Shown one piece after another: positions 42,094 to 50,955 of a stretch of 64,000 nt of DNA. A model generated the notes under the pieces. That model made no database searches and was not told the origin of the DNA. It saw only the letters and a list, made by a program, of their open reading frames with translations. Both the position numbers and the translations under genes were made by a program. The DNA comes from Paenibacillus sedimenti. GTDB lineage: Bacteria > Bacillota > Bacilli > Paenibacillales > NBRC-103111. The DNA is taken from positions 186,001 through 250,000 of the forward strand of contig NZ_JACVVD010000010.1 in assembly GCF_014534655.1 (NCBI RefSeq), written 5' to 3'. Within the stretch, counting starts at the first letter, position 1; every line of letters begins with the position of its first letter.

Positions 42094-43386
42094 TTACAAA
42101 CCAAGTCGGTCAAAAATCGTATCCACATGCTTCAGGTGCCAGCTAGGATCAAAGCAATCCGCAATTTCTTCCGCGCTTAGCACATCTGTGATAACAGATG
42201 CATTTTCCACGATCTCACGGAAGGAACGCTGCTCTTCCCAAGCCTGCATCGCTCTTGGCTGCACGGTGTCGTAAGCTTGCTCGCGGCTGAAGCCTTTGTC
42301 GATCAGCTTCGTCATGACGCGGCCGGAGAAAGGCACATCGTACGTGCTGCGCATGTTGCGCTTCATATTTTCAGGGAACACGGTCAGGTTCTTGATGATG
42401 TTGCCCAGACGGTTCAACATGTAGTTCAGCAGCTGCGTTGCATCCGGAAGGATGATGCGCTCAACGGAGGAGTGCGAAATATCGCGCTCATGCCACAGCG
42501 TCACGTTCTCGTAAGCGGAAACCATGTGTCCGCGGATCACGCGGGACAGACCGGAAATGCTCTCGCAACCAATCGGGTTGCGCTTGTGCGGCATGGCCGA
42601 GGAACCCTTTTGGCCTTTCGCAAAAGGCTCTTCCACTTCGCGGAACTCACTCTTTTGAAGGGCGCGAATTTCGGTTGCGAACTTGTCCAGGGAAGTAGCA
42701 ACCAGCGCAAGTGTTGCCATATATTCAGCGTGACGGTCGCGTTGGAGCGTTTGCGTTGAGATCGGAGCCGCTTTTGTACCCAATTTGCCGCATACATACT
42801 GCTCAACGAACGGATCGATGTTCGCGTAAGTGCCTACCGCGCCAGAGATTTTACCGTACTGCACGCCATCGGCCGCATAGCGGAAACGCTCCAGGTTACG
42901 TTTCATTTCCTCGTACCAAAGCGCCATTTTCAGGCCAAAAGTCGTTGGCTCCGCATGCACGCCATGCGTTCTGCCCATCATTGCCGTGTGTTTATATTGA
43001 ACCGCTTTTTCTTTTAAAATCTCGATGAAGTTCTGGATATCTTTCTCCAGAATTTCATTAGCTTGTCTCAGCAAGTAGCCTAGCGCCGTATCAACAACGT
43101 CCGTTGAAGTCAGACCGTAGTGTACCCATTTGCGCTCAGGACCGAGTGTCTCGGATACCGCTCTTGTGAAGGCGATCACGTCGTGGCGAGTCTCTTGTTC
43201 GATTTCGTAAATGCGGTCGATGTTGAAGCTGGCGTTCTCGCGAAGCACTTTCACATCTTCCTTAGGGATAACGCCAAGCTCTGACCAAGCTTCGCAAGAG
43301 AGGATTTCCACCTCAAGCCATGCTTTGAATTTGTTTTCCTCTGTCCAAATGCGTGCCATCTCCGGGCGTGTATAACGTTCAATCAT
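42094..43386 (-). CDS. purB: Adenylosuccinate lyase
   Basis: 430 residues of the fumarase/aspartase superfamily, acting twice in purine synthesis (SAICAR to AICAR, adenylosuccinate to AMP). Signature KGSSAMPHKRNPIGCE carries the mobile catalytic loop with the catalytic Ser; TSTDVVDTALG and MGRTHGVHAEPTTFG provide other active-site segments. Start ATG with GGAGGAACGG upstream; 25 bp downstream of purK. Confidence 0.97.
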   Translation of the reverse strand: MIERYTRPEMARIWTEENKFKAWLEVEILSCEAWSELGVIPKEDVKVLRENASFNIDRIYEIEQETRHDVIAFTRAVSETLGPERKWVHYGLTSTDVVDTALGYLLRQANEILEKDIQNFIEILKEKAVQYKHTAMMGRTHGVHAEPTTFGLKMALWYEEMKRNLERFRYAADGVQYGKISGAVGTYANIDPFVEQYVCGKLGTKAAPISTQTLQRDRHAEYMATLALVATSLDKFATEIRALQKSEFREVEEPFAKGQKGSSAMPHKRNPIGCESISGLSRVIRGHMVSAYENVTLWHERDISHSSVERIILPDATQLLNYMLNRLGNIIKNLTVFPENMKRNMRSTYDVPFSGRVMTKLIDKGFSREQAYDTVQPRAMQAWEEQRSFREIVENASVITDVLSAEEIADCFDPSWHLKHVDTIFDRLGL

Positions 43387-43411
43387 GATTCCGTTCCTCC
43401 GTTTATCTCAT

Positions 43412-44590
43412 TTACTTACTTTCCCAAATGCCTGTACGTTCTATCCAAGCCAATGCTTGATTGACATCGCCGGCCAGCAAGTTGATGTGACCCATCTTGC
43501 GTTTCTCTTTCGCTTCCAGTTTACCGTAAAGATGAACTTTTGCGCTAACCCCGCGCTCTTCGCTCTCCAGGAATCCGGGCTTGTCCATTTGCTGCAGCAG
43601 CGGCTCCATATGCTCCCCGAGCAAATTGACCATCACGACGGGCGACAAGAGCTCCGTTGAACCTAAAGGCAAGTTGCAAATAGCGCGAACATGCTGCTCG
43701 AATTGCGACGTGCGGCACGCTTCCATCGTGTAATGTCCCGAGTTGTGCGGACGCGGCGCAAGTTCGTTGACGTAAAGCTGTCCATCCTTGGTCAGGAATA
43801 GCTCTACGGCGATCAATCCGATCACGCCGAGGCTATCTGCGATGCGAACCGCCAGCTTCTCGGCCTCCTGCTGCACTTCCGAAGGGATGCGAGCCGGAAC
43901 GATGGATTGATGCAGAATGTTATGTACATGTATATTTTCCGCAGCAGGAAAAGCTTTCACCTCACCGCGGGGACTTCTCGCTGCAATAACGGATAATTCT
44001 TTATCAAAATGAATGAATTGCTCGAGCACCAGCTCGGTCTTCGCACGGCTCAGCGTTTCGTAGGCTTCCTCAACCTCATCCAGTGAACGGATGACCCATT
44101 GACCCTTGCCGTCGTAGCCGCCGGTTGCCGTTTTGAGCACACATGGCGTGCCGAAACGAAGGACCGTTTCGCGCAGCTGCTCGGGGCTGCCGATCTCTGC
44201 GTAAGGTGCCACAGGTACTCCCGCCGCTTCAATTGCTCTTTTTTCTCGAAGCCGATGCTGGGTTGTGTATAAAAGCTTGCTTCCTTGCGGGACGTAGGAC
44301 TCTTTCATTAATATGTCGGTCACGTGAGCGTCCACGTTTTCGAATTCATACGTGATAACGTCCGATTTCGCAGCCAGCTTTCTGGCCGCTTCCACGTCGT
44401 CGTAACCCGCCTTGATCTGCTCGTCGGCGACTTGTCCGCAGGGCGCGTCTTCCGTCGGATCGAGCGTGACGAAGCGATAGCCCAAGTTGCGTCCGGCGAG
44501 TGCGAGCATCCGGCCAAGCTGGCCTCCGCCTAGAATGCCGATCGTGCCGCCCGGCTTAATGACCTTGCCTTCTATACCGGTTGCCGTCAT
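43412..44590 (-). CDS. purK: N5-carboxyaminoimidazole ribonucleotide synthase
   Basis: 392 residues. ATP-grasp enzyme that carboxylates AIR at N5. N-terminal GGTIGILGGGQLGRMLALAG, ATP-grasp block VLKTATGGYDGKGQWVI, and ELAPRPHNSGHYTMEAC in the C-terminal part. Its ATG overlaps the purE stop by 4 bp, consistent with coupled use of the labile N5-CAIR. Confidence 0.97.
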   Translation of the reverse strand: MTATGIEGKVIKPGGTIGILGGGQLGRMLALAGRNLGYRFVTLDPTEDAPCGQVADEQIKAGYDDVEAARKLAAKSDVITYEFENVDAHVTDILMKESYVPQGSKLLYTTQHRLREKRAIEAAGVPVAPYAEIGSPEQLRETVLRFGTPCVLKTATGGYDGKGQWVIRSLDEVEEAYETLSRAKTELVLEQFIHFDKELSVIAARSPRGEVKAFPAAENIHVHNILHQSIVPARIPSEVQQEAEKLAVRIADSLGVIGLIAVELFLTKDGQLYVNELAPRPHNSGHYTMEACRTSQFEQHVRAICNLPLGSTELLSPVVMVNLLGEHMEPLLQQMDKPGFLESEERGVSAKVHLYGKLEAKEKRKMGHINLLAGDVNQALAWIERTGIWESK

Positions 44591-45072
44591 GACAGGTCAC
44601 TGCTTTCAATCACGGTTTGCGCGATCCGCTCGCGGCGCGCTTTGATTTTCGCTTGAAGCTCCGGATCGAATGCGCCCAGGATTTGCGCCGCCAGAAGGCC
44701 TGCATTCGTCGCGCCGGCATTCCCGATCGCCACTGTCGCGACGGGAATACCGCCAGGCATCTGCACGATGGAAAGCAGCGAGTCCAGGCCGTTTAGCGTG
44801 GAGCTTTTCACAGGAACGCCAATAACCGGTAACTCGGTTTTGGCTGCTACCATCCCTGGTAGATGCGCCGCCCCGCCTGCTCCGGCAATAATCACTTGGA
44901 GGCCGCGGCTTGCTGCCGACGCTGCATATTCAAACATGAGATCCGGCGTTCTGTGCGCGGAGACGACCTTTTTCTCATAAGGCACTCCCAGTTCCTCCAG
45001 CATGTCGCATGCGTGCTTCATCGTTTCCCAATCCGACTGGCTTCCCATTATGACACCAACACGTACAGTCAT
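44587..45072 (-). CDS. purE: N5-CAIR mutase
   Basis: 161 residues, class I PurE. Motifs GVIMGSQSDWETM, KVVSAHRTPDLMFEYA, IIAGAGGAAHLPGMVAAKT and GIPVATVAIGNAGATNAGLL form the nucleotide site. Converts N5-CAIR to CAIR. First gene of the operon; 88 bp separate its ATG from the leader attenuator. Confidence 0.97.
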   Translation of the reverse strand: MTVRVGVIMGSQSDWETMKHACDMLEELGVPYEKKVVSAHRTPDLMFEYAASAASRGLQVIIAGAGGAAHLPGMVAAKTELPVIGVPVKSSTLNGLDSLLSIVQMPGGIPVATVAIGNAGATNAGLLAAQILGAFDPELQAKIKARRERIAQTVIESSDLS

Positions 45073-45159
45073 GATAAACCTACTTTCTATAGTGGTAGTT
45101 TTAAAAGCTAACTTTTAAAACTCTTATTAATCTTTGCTAAAAACCCCATAATAATAATA

Positions 45160-45198
45160 AAAATGCCCAGAGTTAGAATACGCGATTCTAGACGCTGG
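45160..45198 (-). terminator. Attenuator terminator of the pur leader
   Basis: On the minus strand CCAGCGTCTAGAAT (45197-45184) pairs with TATTCTAACTCTGG around a CGCG loop, with two small mismatches, then CATTTTTATT. It lies 61 bp downstream of the aptamer and 88 bp upstream of purE, the expected place for an OFF-switch hairpin. Confidence 0.8.
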
Positions 45199-45259
45199 AC
45201 AGCAAAAGAACCGAATGCAAATAGACCATCCTCTTCCTATGGTTTCCCGCATTCGCTTC

Positions 45260-45326
45260 CTCGTAGTCCAAAAATTTATGGTTTTTGGGTAGATACTTTC
45301 AGGCCTTATTCCTGACGTTATACGAG
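45260..45326 (-). promoter_or_regulatory. Guanine (purine) riboswitch aptamer
   Basis: Reading the minus strand, P1 CTCGTA (45326-45321) pairs with TACGAG (45265-45260). P2 is GTCAGGA-ATAAGG-CCTGA, J2/3 AAGTATCTACC matches the conserved core, P3 CCAAAAA/TTTTTGG has loop CCATAAAT, and J3/1 is GACTACG. The discriminating base in GACTA is C, which selects guanine (and hypoxanthine) rather than adenine. Guanine binding should favour the downstream terminator and reduce expression of the operon. Confidence 0.93.
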
Positions 45327-45372
45327 TTGGTTCGACATTTTCAATTAGGGGGAAGTGTTTTCCCGCTTCCCT

Positions 45373-45402
45373 AGTTTACTACCAAGTAACGTGTCATGTC
45401 AA
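45373..45402 (-). promoter_or_regulatory. pur operon sigma-A promoter
   Basis: -35 TTGACA (45402-45397) and -10 TAAACT (45378-45373) with an 18-bp spacer. The start point would lie near 45366, giving a leader of about 295 nt that includes the riboswitch. Confidence 0.8.
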
Positions 45403-45407
45403 TTTGC

Positions 45408-45453
45408 AAAAACGAACGTTTTTAAATAGTTTCATGAAAAAAGTTCGTTTTTT
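45408..45453 (-). promoter_or_regulatory. PurR operator: two inverted PurBoxes
   Basis: A minus-strand box AAAACGAACTTTT at about 45450-45438 and an inverted box AAAACGTTCGTTTT at about 45422-45409 lie just upstream of the -35. Both contain the CGAA core of Bacillota PurBoxes (consensus AWWWCCGAACWWT) in the expected head-to-head pair. PurR repression, relieved by PRPP, thus appears to act in addition to the guanine riboswitch. Confidence 0.75.
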
Positions 45454-45666
45454 GGCTACATTTTAAATGTTCCGGACGATATATGACTGAAAATTCAGCC
45501 ATCATTGTATTTAATGTACTCAATAGGCTGCTTGGTGTGTTTGCTGGTCGATATATTTTTCGACATGGTGCAAGAAGACTGGCGATTGGAGGAGTCGCTA
45601 TCGTGCAGCTCATGTCGGCTCGCGGTACATTGAACGATTCCCAATGGCATGTACGTAATCTACTTA

Positions 45667-45812
45667 AAAAGCACAATAGTCGCAAATAGAGCAGCGATCG
45701 TTCGTAATTTCTGAGACAAATAGTGCCCTGGTAAATAGTGCCTGGCGTACTCATAAAGAACAATGGTCGCAAATAGCATACTGATCGTTCGCTATTTCTG
45801 AGAAAAATGGTT
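45667..45812. repeat. Two copies of a 60-bp intergenic repeat
   Basis: Copies at about 45667-45726 and 45754-45812 share GTCGCAAATAG, GATCGTTCG and ATTTCTGAGA at the same spacing, roughly 80 percent identical, period 87 bp. CGCAAATAGC can pair with GCTATTTC within a copy. The rest of the 45454-46007 gap holds no supported gene. Confidence 0.7.
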
Positions 45813-45961
45813 CCTATTATGCTCGAAAGTACAAAAGTCTGTAATCAACGAACATTATTCTATAATTAATGTCATTCATTCTCTAAGAGTATGAAGCAAT
45901 CCGGGATAACGTGGGCGATACAAAAGGATTTCGAATGATGAGCTGCCCAAAAGCGTGATAA

Positions 45962-45997
45962 AAATAGAGCACCCCACAACGGGATGCCCTCATTTTT
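45962..45997 (-). terminator. Terminator after dctA
   Basis: GAGGGCATCCC can pair with GGGGTGCTC on the minus strand around GTTGT, followed by TATTTTTATC. It begins 12 bp after the transporter stop. Confidence 0.75.
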
Positions 45998-46007
45998 CCT
46001 ATTTGCC

Positions 46008-47312
46008 TTATGCGAATTTTCCAGGCAGTTCCACTGATTCGTTCGCTATAGCAGGAGCTTCTACCTCATCAGCAACGTAGCCATCCGGATCAAACTGATT
46101 CTCACTCTTTGCAATTACAATCGTCGCTACGCTGTTACCAATGATGTTCGTAATCGCGCGAGCTTCGGACATGAAGCGGTCTACCCCGATCAGAAGCGCC
46201 ATACCTTCGACCGGAATGACATTATTCGGGATTGCGGCCAGTGTAGCCGCCAATGTGACGAAGCCTGAACCGGTAATACCCGCTGCACCTTTCGAAGTCA
46301 GCATCAGTACGCCGAGAAGGGTTAACACTTGGATCCAATCCAGGTGAACGCCATATGCTTGTGCAATGAATAGCGCTGCCATCGACAAGTAGATGGATGT
46401 ACCATCCAGGTTGAACGAGTAGCCTGTCGGTATGACGAGGCCGACAACCGGCTTCGAAGCGCCGAATTTCTCCAGCTTTTGCATGACCCGCGGCAGTGCG
46501 GATTCCGATGAGGAAGTCCCCAGCACGAGCATCAGCTCTTCTTTAATGTGACGAAGCAGCTTAATGAGACTGAATCCGTAGAATTTGCAAATGGATCCCA
46601 GTACAATGAAGATGAAAAGCGCCATCGTCACATATACAGAGCCCATCATTTTACCGAGAGAGAACAAGGAATGAACGCCGAACTTGCCAATCGTATAAGA
46701 CATCGCGCCAAAAGCGGCAATCGGAGAAAACTTCATAATAATTGCCACGAGGCGGAAGAAAATTTCATTCATTTGCTCAAAAAAGCCCATAACCGGCTTC
46801 ACTTTGCTGCCAAGACCCGCCATTGCCAAACCGAATAACACGGAGAAGAACAGAACCGGAAGCATATCCCCTTTAGAAAAAGCGCCAATCACGTTATCGG
46901 GAACAATGCCCACAAGGAAGTCCATGAAACCATGGCTGGTTTCGGCAGCTTGCTTCGTAAATTTCGCAACGTCCCCGGCTTTAACAGCATCTGTGCTCAT
47001 GCCTGATCCCGGTTTGAAAATGTACATCACGGCGACTCCGATCACCATGGCGAACGTCGTAATTATTTCAAAGTATAGAAGCGCCTTGCCGCCGATGCGG
47101 CCGATTTTTTTCATATCACCCATGCCGGCGAAACCGATTACAATCGTAAAGAAAACAATCGGTGCGATGACCATTTTGATCATTTTAATAAATACGTCTG
47201 AAAGTATTTTCAACTCAGCTGCTTGCGAAGGAAAGAACTGCCCGAACGCAATACCCAGAACAATCGCGATTAACACTTGGATCGTAAGGTTTTTTCTAAG
47301 TTTTGTCATCAT
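46008..47312 (-). CDS. dctA: C4-dicarboxylate:cation symporter, DctA/DAACS family
   Basis: 434 residues with eight or more membrane helices. Signature parts of the DAACS family are present: NLTIQVLIAIVLGIAFGQFFP at the start, the Ser-rich reentrant loop LGTSSSESALPRV, IPTGYSFNLDGTSIY, and the second loop TSKGAAGITGSGF. It imports malate, fumarate or succinate with protons or sodium. Start ATG with AGGAGG. It lies downstream of the malic enzyme (207-bp gap) and close to the dctS-dctR-dctB genes, as for B. subtilis dctP (YdbH). Confidence 0.93.
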   Translation of the reverse strand: MMTKLRKNLTIQVLIAIVLGIAFGQFFPSQAAELKILSDVFIKMIKMVIAPIVFFTIVIGFAGMGDMKKIGRIGGKALLYFEIITTFAMVIGVAVMYIFKPGSGMSTDAVKAGDVAKFTKQAAETSHGFMDFLVGIVPDNVIGAFSKGDMLPVLFFSVLFGLAMAGLGSKVKPVMGFFEQMNEIFFRLVAIIMKFSPIAAFGAMSYTIGKFGVHSLFSLGKMMGSVYVTMALFIFIVLGSICKFYGFSLIKLLRHIKEELMLVLGTSSSESALPRVMQKLEKFGASKPVVGLVIPTGYSFNLDGTSIYLSMAALFIAQAYGVHLDWIQVLTLLGVLMLTSKGAAGITGSGFVTLAATLAAIPNNVIPVEGMALLIGVDRFMSEARAITNIIGNSVATIVIAKSENQFDPDGYVADEVEAPAIANESVELPGKFA

Positions 47313-47519
47313 ATTATCCTCCTAAAGTTATTGGGGCCCTCGCAAAGTAATGTCTAAACTCTTATCGAAGCAATTCGAGAAGAATGACCGCTTAAATCGG
47401 TGAGTTTAGACGCCGATCGAGTCCTTGACTCGATGCGGACGGAATATACTTCAAAGCTTAGCGTCACTTTGTGGGGCATCATAGGGACCTTTGAGCTTGC
47501 TCAAAGTCTCTCAGCTTCG
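47313..47519. other. Gap with two perfect hairpins
   Basis: Between malic enzyme and dctA. ATCGAGTC/GACTCGAT (47413-47431) and TTTGAGC/GCTCAAA (about 47489-47504) each pair perfectly with 2-3 nt loops. Neither has a T run, so they look like processing, stability or protein-binding sites rather than terminators. Confidence 0.5.
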
Positions 47520-48944
47520 TTATGCCTGCACTTTCTCCCTGCGTCTTCTTGCTACTCCGTCTTCATAAGCCGCCTGAATGACAGCTTCTCTGACCCGCTC
47601 CGCCACCGACTGGTTAAAAACACTCGGAATAATGTAATATTCATTCAGTTCATCTTCTTGAACGACCGATGCAATGGCTTTAGCCGCTGCCAGCTTCATA
47701 TTTTCCGTCACTCTGGAAGCTCTGCAATCGAGCAATCCCCGGAACAATCCCGGGAAGCAAAGCACGTTGTTGATCTGGTTCGGATAATCCGAGCGCCCGG
47801 TCGCCATAACGCGAACGTAAGGTTCAGCCTCTTCCGGAAGAATCTCCGGCGTAGGGTTTGCCATGGCAAACACGATCGGATCTTTCGCCATCTTAGCGAC
47901 GTCTTCCCTTTTCAACACGCCTGGCCCTGATACGCCGATAAAAATATCTGCTCCTTCAATAACCTCTGATAACGATCCATGTATCTGATCAGGATTGGTA
48001 TTGTTCGCATACCACTGCCAGAACGGGTTATCGTAGACGCCGTCTCTCGTAATCGCGCCCGGCCGGTCAACGCCGATAATATTTCTGACGCCTGCCGCCA
48101 TCAGCATTTTGGTGCATGCTGTCCCGGCCGCTCCGACCCCACACAGGACGACTTTGCAATCCGACAGGCTTTTGCCCACAAGCTTAACGGCATTAAATAG
48201 TCCTGCCAAAAGCACTACGGCCGTACCATGCTGATCGTCATGGAATACCGGAATATCCAGCTCCTCGATGAGCCGCTGCTCGATCTCAAAGCATCTCGGC
48301 GCCGATATATCCTCGAGGTTAATGCCTCCAAATGTTGGAGATAGCGCTTTCACGATGCGCACAATTTCATCGGTATCCTGTGTATCCAGACAGATCGGAA
48401 ACGCGTCAACGCCGGCTAGCTGCTTGAACAGCATGGCTTTTCCTTCCATAACGGGCATTGCGGCCTCTGGTCCAATATTCCCTAGACCCAGTACAGCGGT
48501 TCCATCTGAAATAACAGCGACGGTATTTCGCTTGATCGTCAGCGTGTGGGCCAGCGACGGCTTCTCGTGAATCGCCATACAGACTTTGGCCACGCCCGGC
48601 GTGTATACCCTGGAGAGGTCATCCCGATTTTTGATCGGGTATTTCGGACTCGTCTCGATCTTGCCTCCTAAATGTAGCAGGAACGTTTGATCCGACACAT
48701 GAACCACTTTAACTCCGGGCAATTTGCTGATCGTCGATTTGATCAAATCGGTGTGCTTGTTATCGTACACGTTGATCGTGATATCGCGGATCGTGACGTT
48801 TTTGTCCGTTCTCACGACGTCAATCGCAATAATATCTCCGCCTGTATCACTAATAGCAGTGGCAATGCTGCCGAAGGAAGCGGTATTTTTATCTAATTCA
48901 AGACGCAAAATAATACTCGTATTTACTCCCGAAGGAATTGACAT
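47520..48944 (-). CDS. NAD-dependent malic enzyme with N-terminal ACT domain
   Basis: 474 residues from ATG 48944 (GAGGTG 6 bp upstream). An ACT domain (about 8-85, SIILRLELDKNTASFGSIA) precedes the malic-enzyme catalytic part: YTPGVAKVCMAI, DGTAVLGLGNIGPEAAMPVMEGKA (in two pieces), VFHDDQHGTAVVLLAGL with metal ligands, and the Rossmann motif LCGVGAAGTACTKML. Decarboxylates malate to pyruvate and carbon dioxide. The ACT domain suggests allosteric control by an amino acid or related effector. Together with the dicarboxylate uptake genes it forms a malate-use module. Confidence 0.93.
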   Translation of the reverse strand: MSIPSGVNTSIILRLELDKNTASFGSIATAISDTGGDIIAIDVVRTDKNVTIRDITINVYDNKHTDLIKSTISKLPGVKVVHVSDQTFLLHLGGKIETSPKYPIKNRDDLSRVYTPGVAKVCMAIHEKPSLAHTLTIKRNTVAVISDGTAVLGLGNIGPEAAMPVMEGKAMLFKQLAGVDAFPICLDTQDTDEIVRIVKALSPTFGGINLEDISAPRCFEIEQRLIEELDIPVFHDDQHGTAVVLLAGLFNAVKLVGKSLSDCKVVLCGVGAAGTACTKMLMAAGVRNIIGVDRPGAITRDGVYDNPFWQWYANNTNPDQIHGSLSEVIEGADIFIGVSGPGVLKREDVAKMAKDPIVFAMANPTPEILPEEAEPYVRVMATGRSDYPNQINNVLCFPGLFRGLLDCRASRVTENMKLAAAKAIASVVQEDELNEYYIIPSVFNQSVAERVREAVIQAAYEDGVARRRREKVQA

Positions 48945-49134
48945 GTTATACACCTCAAGCGCTTTCAGACTTTGTTTGAATCTTTGATTGATCTCATGAT
49001 ATCGCTTTCAAGGGAAGTCGTGAAGAATTTGACCATATTGGTACTTATGGTCTTTTTGGTCTTAAGCCCAAGCCATGCAACTTTTCACTAGATCAGTCGT
49101 CAAATTCAGTGATTAAGAGAGGAGCACTCAAACG

Positions 49135-50232
49135 ATGAAATTACGAAACCTATACCCAAAAAAGAGGGCTTCATGGCTGAAGCTTTCTCTGGCAGCTGCC
49201 TTCGTGCTGGCCGTGCTGCCAAGCGCAAACGAAACTGCGCAAGCTGAAGATTATACCGCGGAGGTTCAACTTAATCTCGCCCCGCTGCACGTTCAAATCA
49301 GTGATAAAACCATGCAGGTGCCTGGAGGTTTATCGACAGAAGGAGACTCTTATGTAGGACTGGCCTTTTTAAGCCAGCAGCTTGGACTTACGACTTCGTG
49401 GGACGATACCACCCGTATTGTAACCGTCAGCAGCGCCAACAAAACCATGAAAATGAGCAATCAGAGCTCAGCATATGAAATGAACGGGCATCGCTTTTAC
49501 AGTAGCAAACCTCCCGTCATCGTCGAGGGTAGTACATATTTACCGCTCCGCTTTCTATTAGAACAAATGGGTTACAGCATTGGCTACAGCGCCGCGGATA
49601 AGCTGATTTCAATCCAGCCGATCAAGGAGAACGCGCTAAAGCTGACGAACGTATCCATCGATGACCGGAAGGAAGATGGCATTACGATTCAATATCCGCA
49701 GATTGAAGGATGGACCAATACGGCTGCAAGCGCGAAAATTAACGCGTTCTGGAAAGCGGAAGCATTGAAGTACGCAGCGGCTGGCCAAGAGCTTTTGAAG
49801 GAATTTAAGGCGGAACAGACCGCAGACATGCCTGAGTTGCGGTTCGCTTTCGATGTCAATTACACGGTGACCTATAATCAACAAAACAAGCTCAGCATGC
49901 ATTTCGATACTTACCAATATACGGGCGGCGCCCATGGGATGTACGATATGGAAGCTCACACCTTCGATTTATCGACTGGGGAAGAAATTACGCTGAAGCA
50001 GGCAGCTTTGGGTGATCCGAATTACAAGCAAATCATCAACGAAGAGATTAAGAAGCAAATCAAAGAACGGGACTATGTGCTTTTGGAACCGTTCGAAACA
50101 ATAAGTGACGATCAACGGTTTTTCTTGTTGGACAACGACATCGTGGTGTATTTTGCCTTGTACGAGTATACGCCATATGCGCTTGGAATCCCGGAGTTTT
50201 CGATTCCTGTGTCCCGGTTTAAATCGCCGTGA
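49135..50232 (+). CDS. Secreted stalk-domain protein with DUF4163/DUF3298
   Basis: 365 residues. Signal peptide (1-36, LKLSLAAAFVLAVLPSANETAQA) is followed by a copper-amine-oxidase-N-like stalk domain (about 50-155, TEGDSYVGLAFLSQQLG and GSTYLPLRFLLEQMGYSI). DUF4163 follows from about 165, then DUF3298 (TYQYTGGAHGMYDMEAHTFD and IPEFSIPVSRF). Such proteins are numerous in Paenibacillus; relatives of DUF3298 include RsiV and PdaC, which bind lysozyme or act on cell wall. Placed divergently from the malic enzyme gene, with a terminator behind it. Confidence 0.85.
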   Translation: MKLRNLYPKKRASWLKLSLAAAFVLAVLPSANETAQAEDYTAEVQLNLAPLHVQISDKTMQVPGGLSTEGDSYVGLAFLSQQLGLTTSWDDTTRIVTVSSANKTMKMSNQSSAYEMNGHRFYSSKPPVIVEGSTYLPLRFLLEQMGYSIGYSAADKLISIQPIKENALKLTNVSIDDRKEDGITIQYPQIEGWTNTAASAKINAFWKAEALKYAAAGQELLKEFKAEQTADMPELRFAFDVNYTVTYNQQNKLSMHFDTYQYTGGAHGMYDMEAHTFDLSTGEEITLKQAALGDPNYKQIINEEIKKQIKERDYVLLEPFETISDDQRFFLLDNDIVVYFALYEYTPYALGIPEFSIPVSRFKSP

Positions 50233-50290
50233 TTTCGCATCAGAATCGTGTTTGCTCCGCATATTGCCCCAAAAGGAAACAGCGGAGTGC

Positions 50291-50331
50291 AAAAAAAAAC
50301 CAGCAAACACAAGGGATGCTGGTTTTTTTCT
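50291..50331. terminator. Terminator, probably bidirectional
   Basis: AAAAAACCAGCA (about 50294-50306) pairs with TGCTGGTTTTTT (50319-50330). It separates the stalk-domain gene and the convergent CwlJ-like gene. Confidence 0.85.
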
Positions 50332-50352
50332 GGGCTGTTTTCGTCCATAAAA

Positions 50353-50796
50353 TTAATAAACATTGTATACATTGTCACATTCTTTCCCGGTCGGCTCATA
50401 AAAACAGTGAAGCTTGTATCGTCCTACGTGCGGCTGATTATACCAGGTCGGCGGACATGGCTGGGGAGCTGCGGCCGTTCCCGGACGAAAATACCAGAGG
50501 GCGAATTTGGCCGGCCAATACCGCTCCCCATTCACAGCCCGTCGCGCCAGACGGCGTTCTTTCTCTCTAGCCTTTTCGTAGTACATACCATGAAGCAGAG
50601 CTTCAAACGCATGCGGCTGGTTAATCATTTGGGGAATTGTCCGGATTCCTTTAAAATCGGAGCAATTCGCTCTTATTCGGTTAATGCCAACATTTCCAAC
50701 AAGGAGCATACCCCTTTCGCCTTCACCCACAGCTTCGGCTCGAAGCAACCTTGCTAACATGTCAATATCTTGGTTCCTGGCTTTTACGACTGCCAT
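50353..50796 (-). CDS. CwlJ/SleB-type cell wall hydrolase
   Basis: 147 residues from ATG 50796 (GAGGTGA upstream). Hydrolase_2 domain: DIDMLARLLRAEAVGEGERG carries the catalytic Glu, VGNVGINRI and FEALLHGMYYEKA follow, and the C-terminus has LWYFRPGTAAAP. No signal peptide is visible, as in CwlJ, which is delivered to the spore cortex from the mother cell. Likely involved in cortex breakdown during germination or in cell-wall turnover. It stands between unrelated genes. Confidence 0.88.
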   Translation of the reverse strand: MAVVKARNQDIDMLARLLRAEAVGEGERGMLLVGNVGINRIRANCSDFKGIRTIPQMINQPHAFEALLHGMYYEKAREKERRLARRAVNGERYWPAKFALWYFRPGTAAAPQPCPPTWYNQPHVGRYKLHCFYEPTGKECDNVYNVY

Positions 50797-50955
50797 CGGC
50801 TCACCTCTTTTGATTGTTCTAGACACATCATATTGTAGGTGAAACGGATGTGTTACGCTGGCGTCTCAATAGTCTTTCTAAATCATTACTCTTAAAAACC
50901 TTTAGCTCCGCATTATGTGGAATTGAAGGTTTTTTTTGTGTTATTCAAGGCTCGT

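Noticed and set aside
45422..45772. A 116-codon minus-strand frame and a 68-codon plus-strand frame (45483-45689)
   Set aside because: Both lie in repeat and operator sequence, have no ribosome site, and the minus frame covers the PurR boxes.
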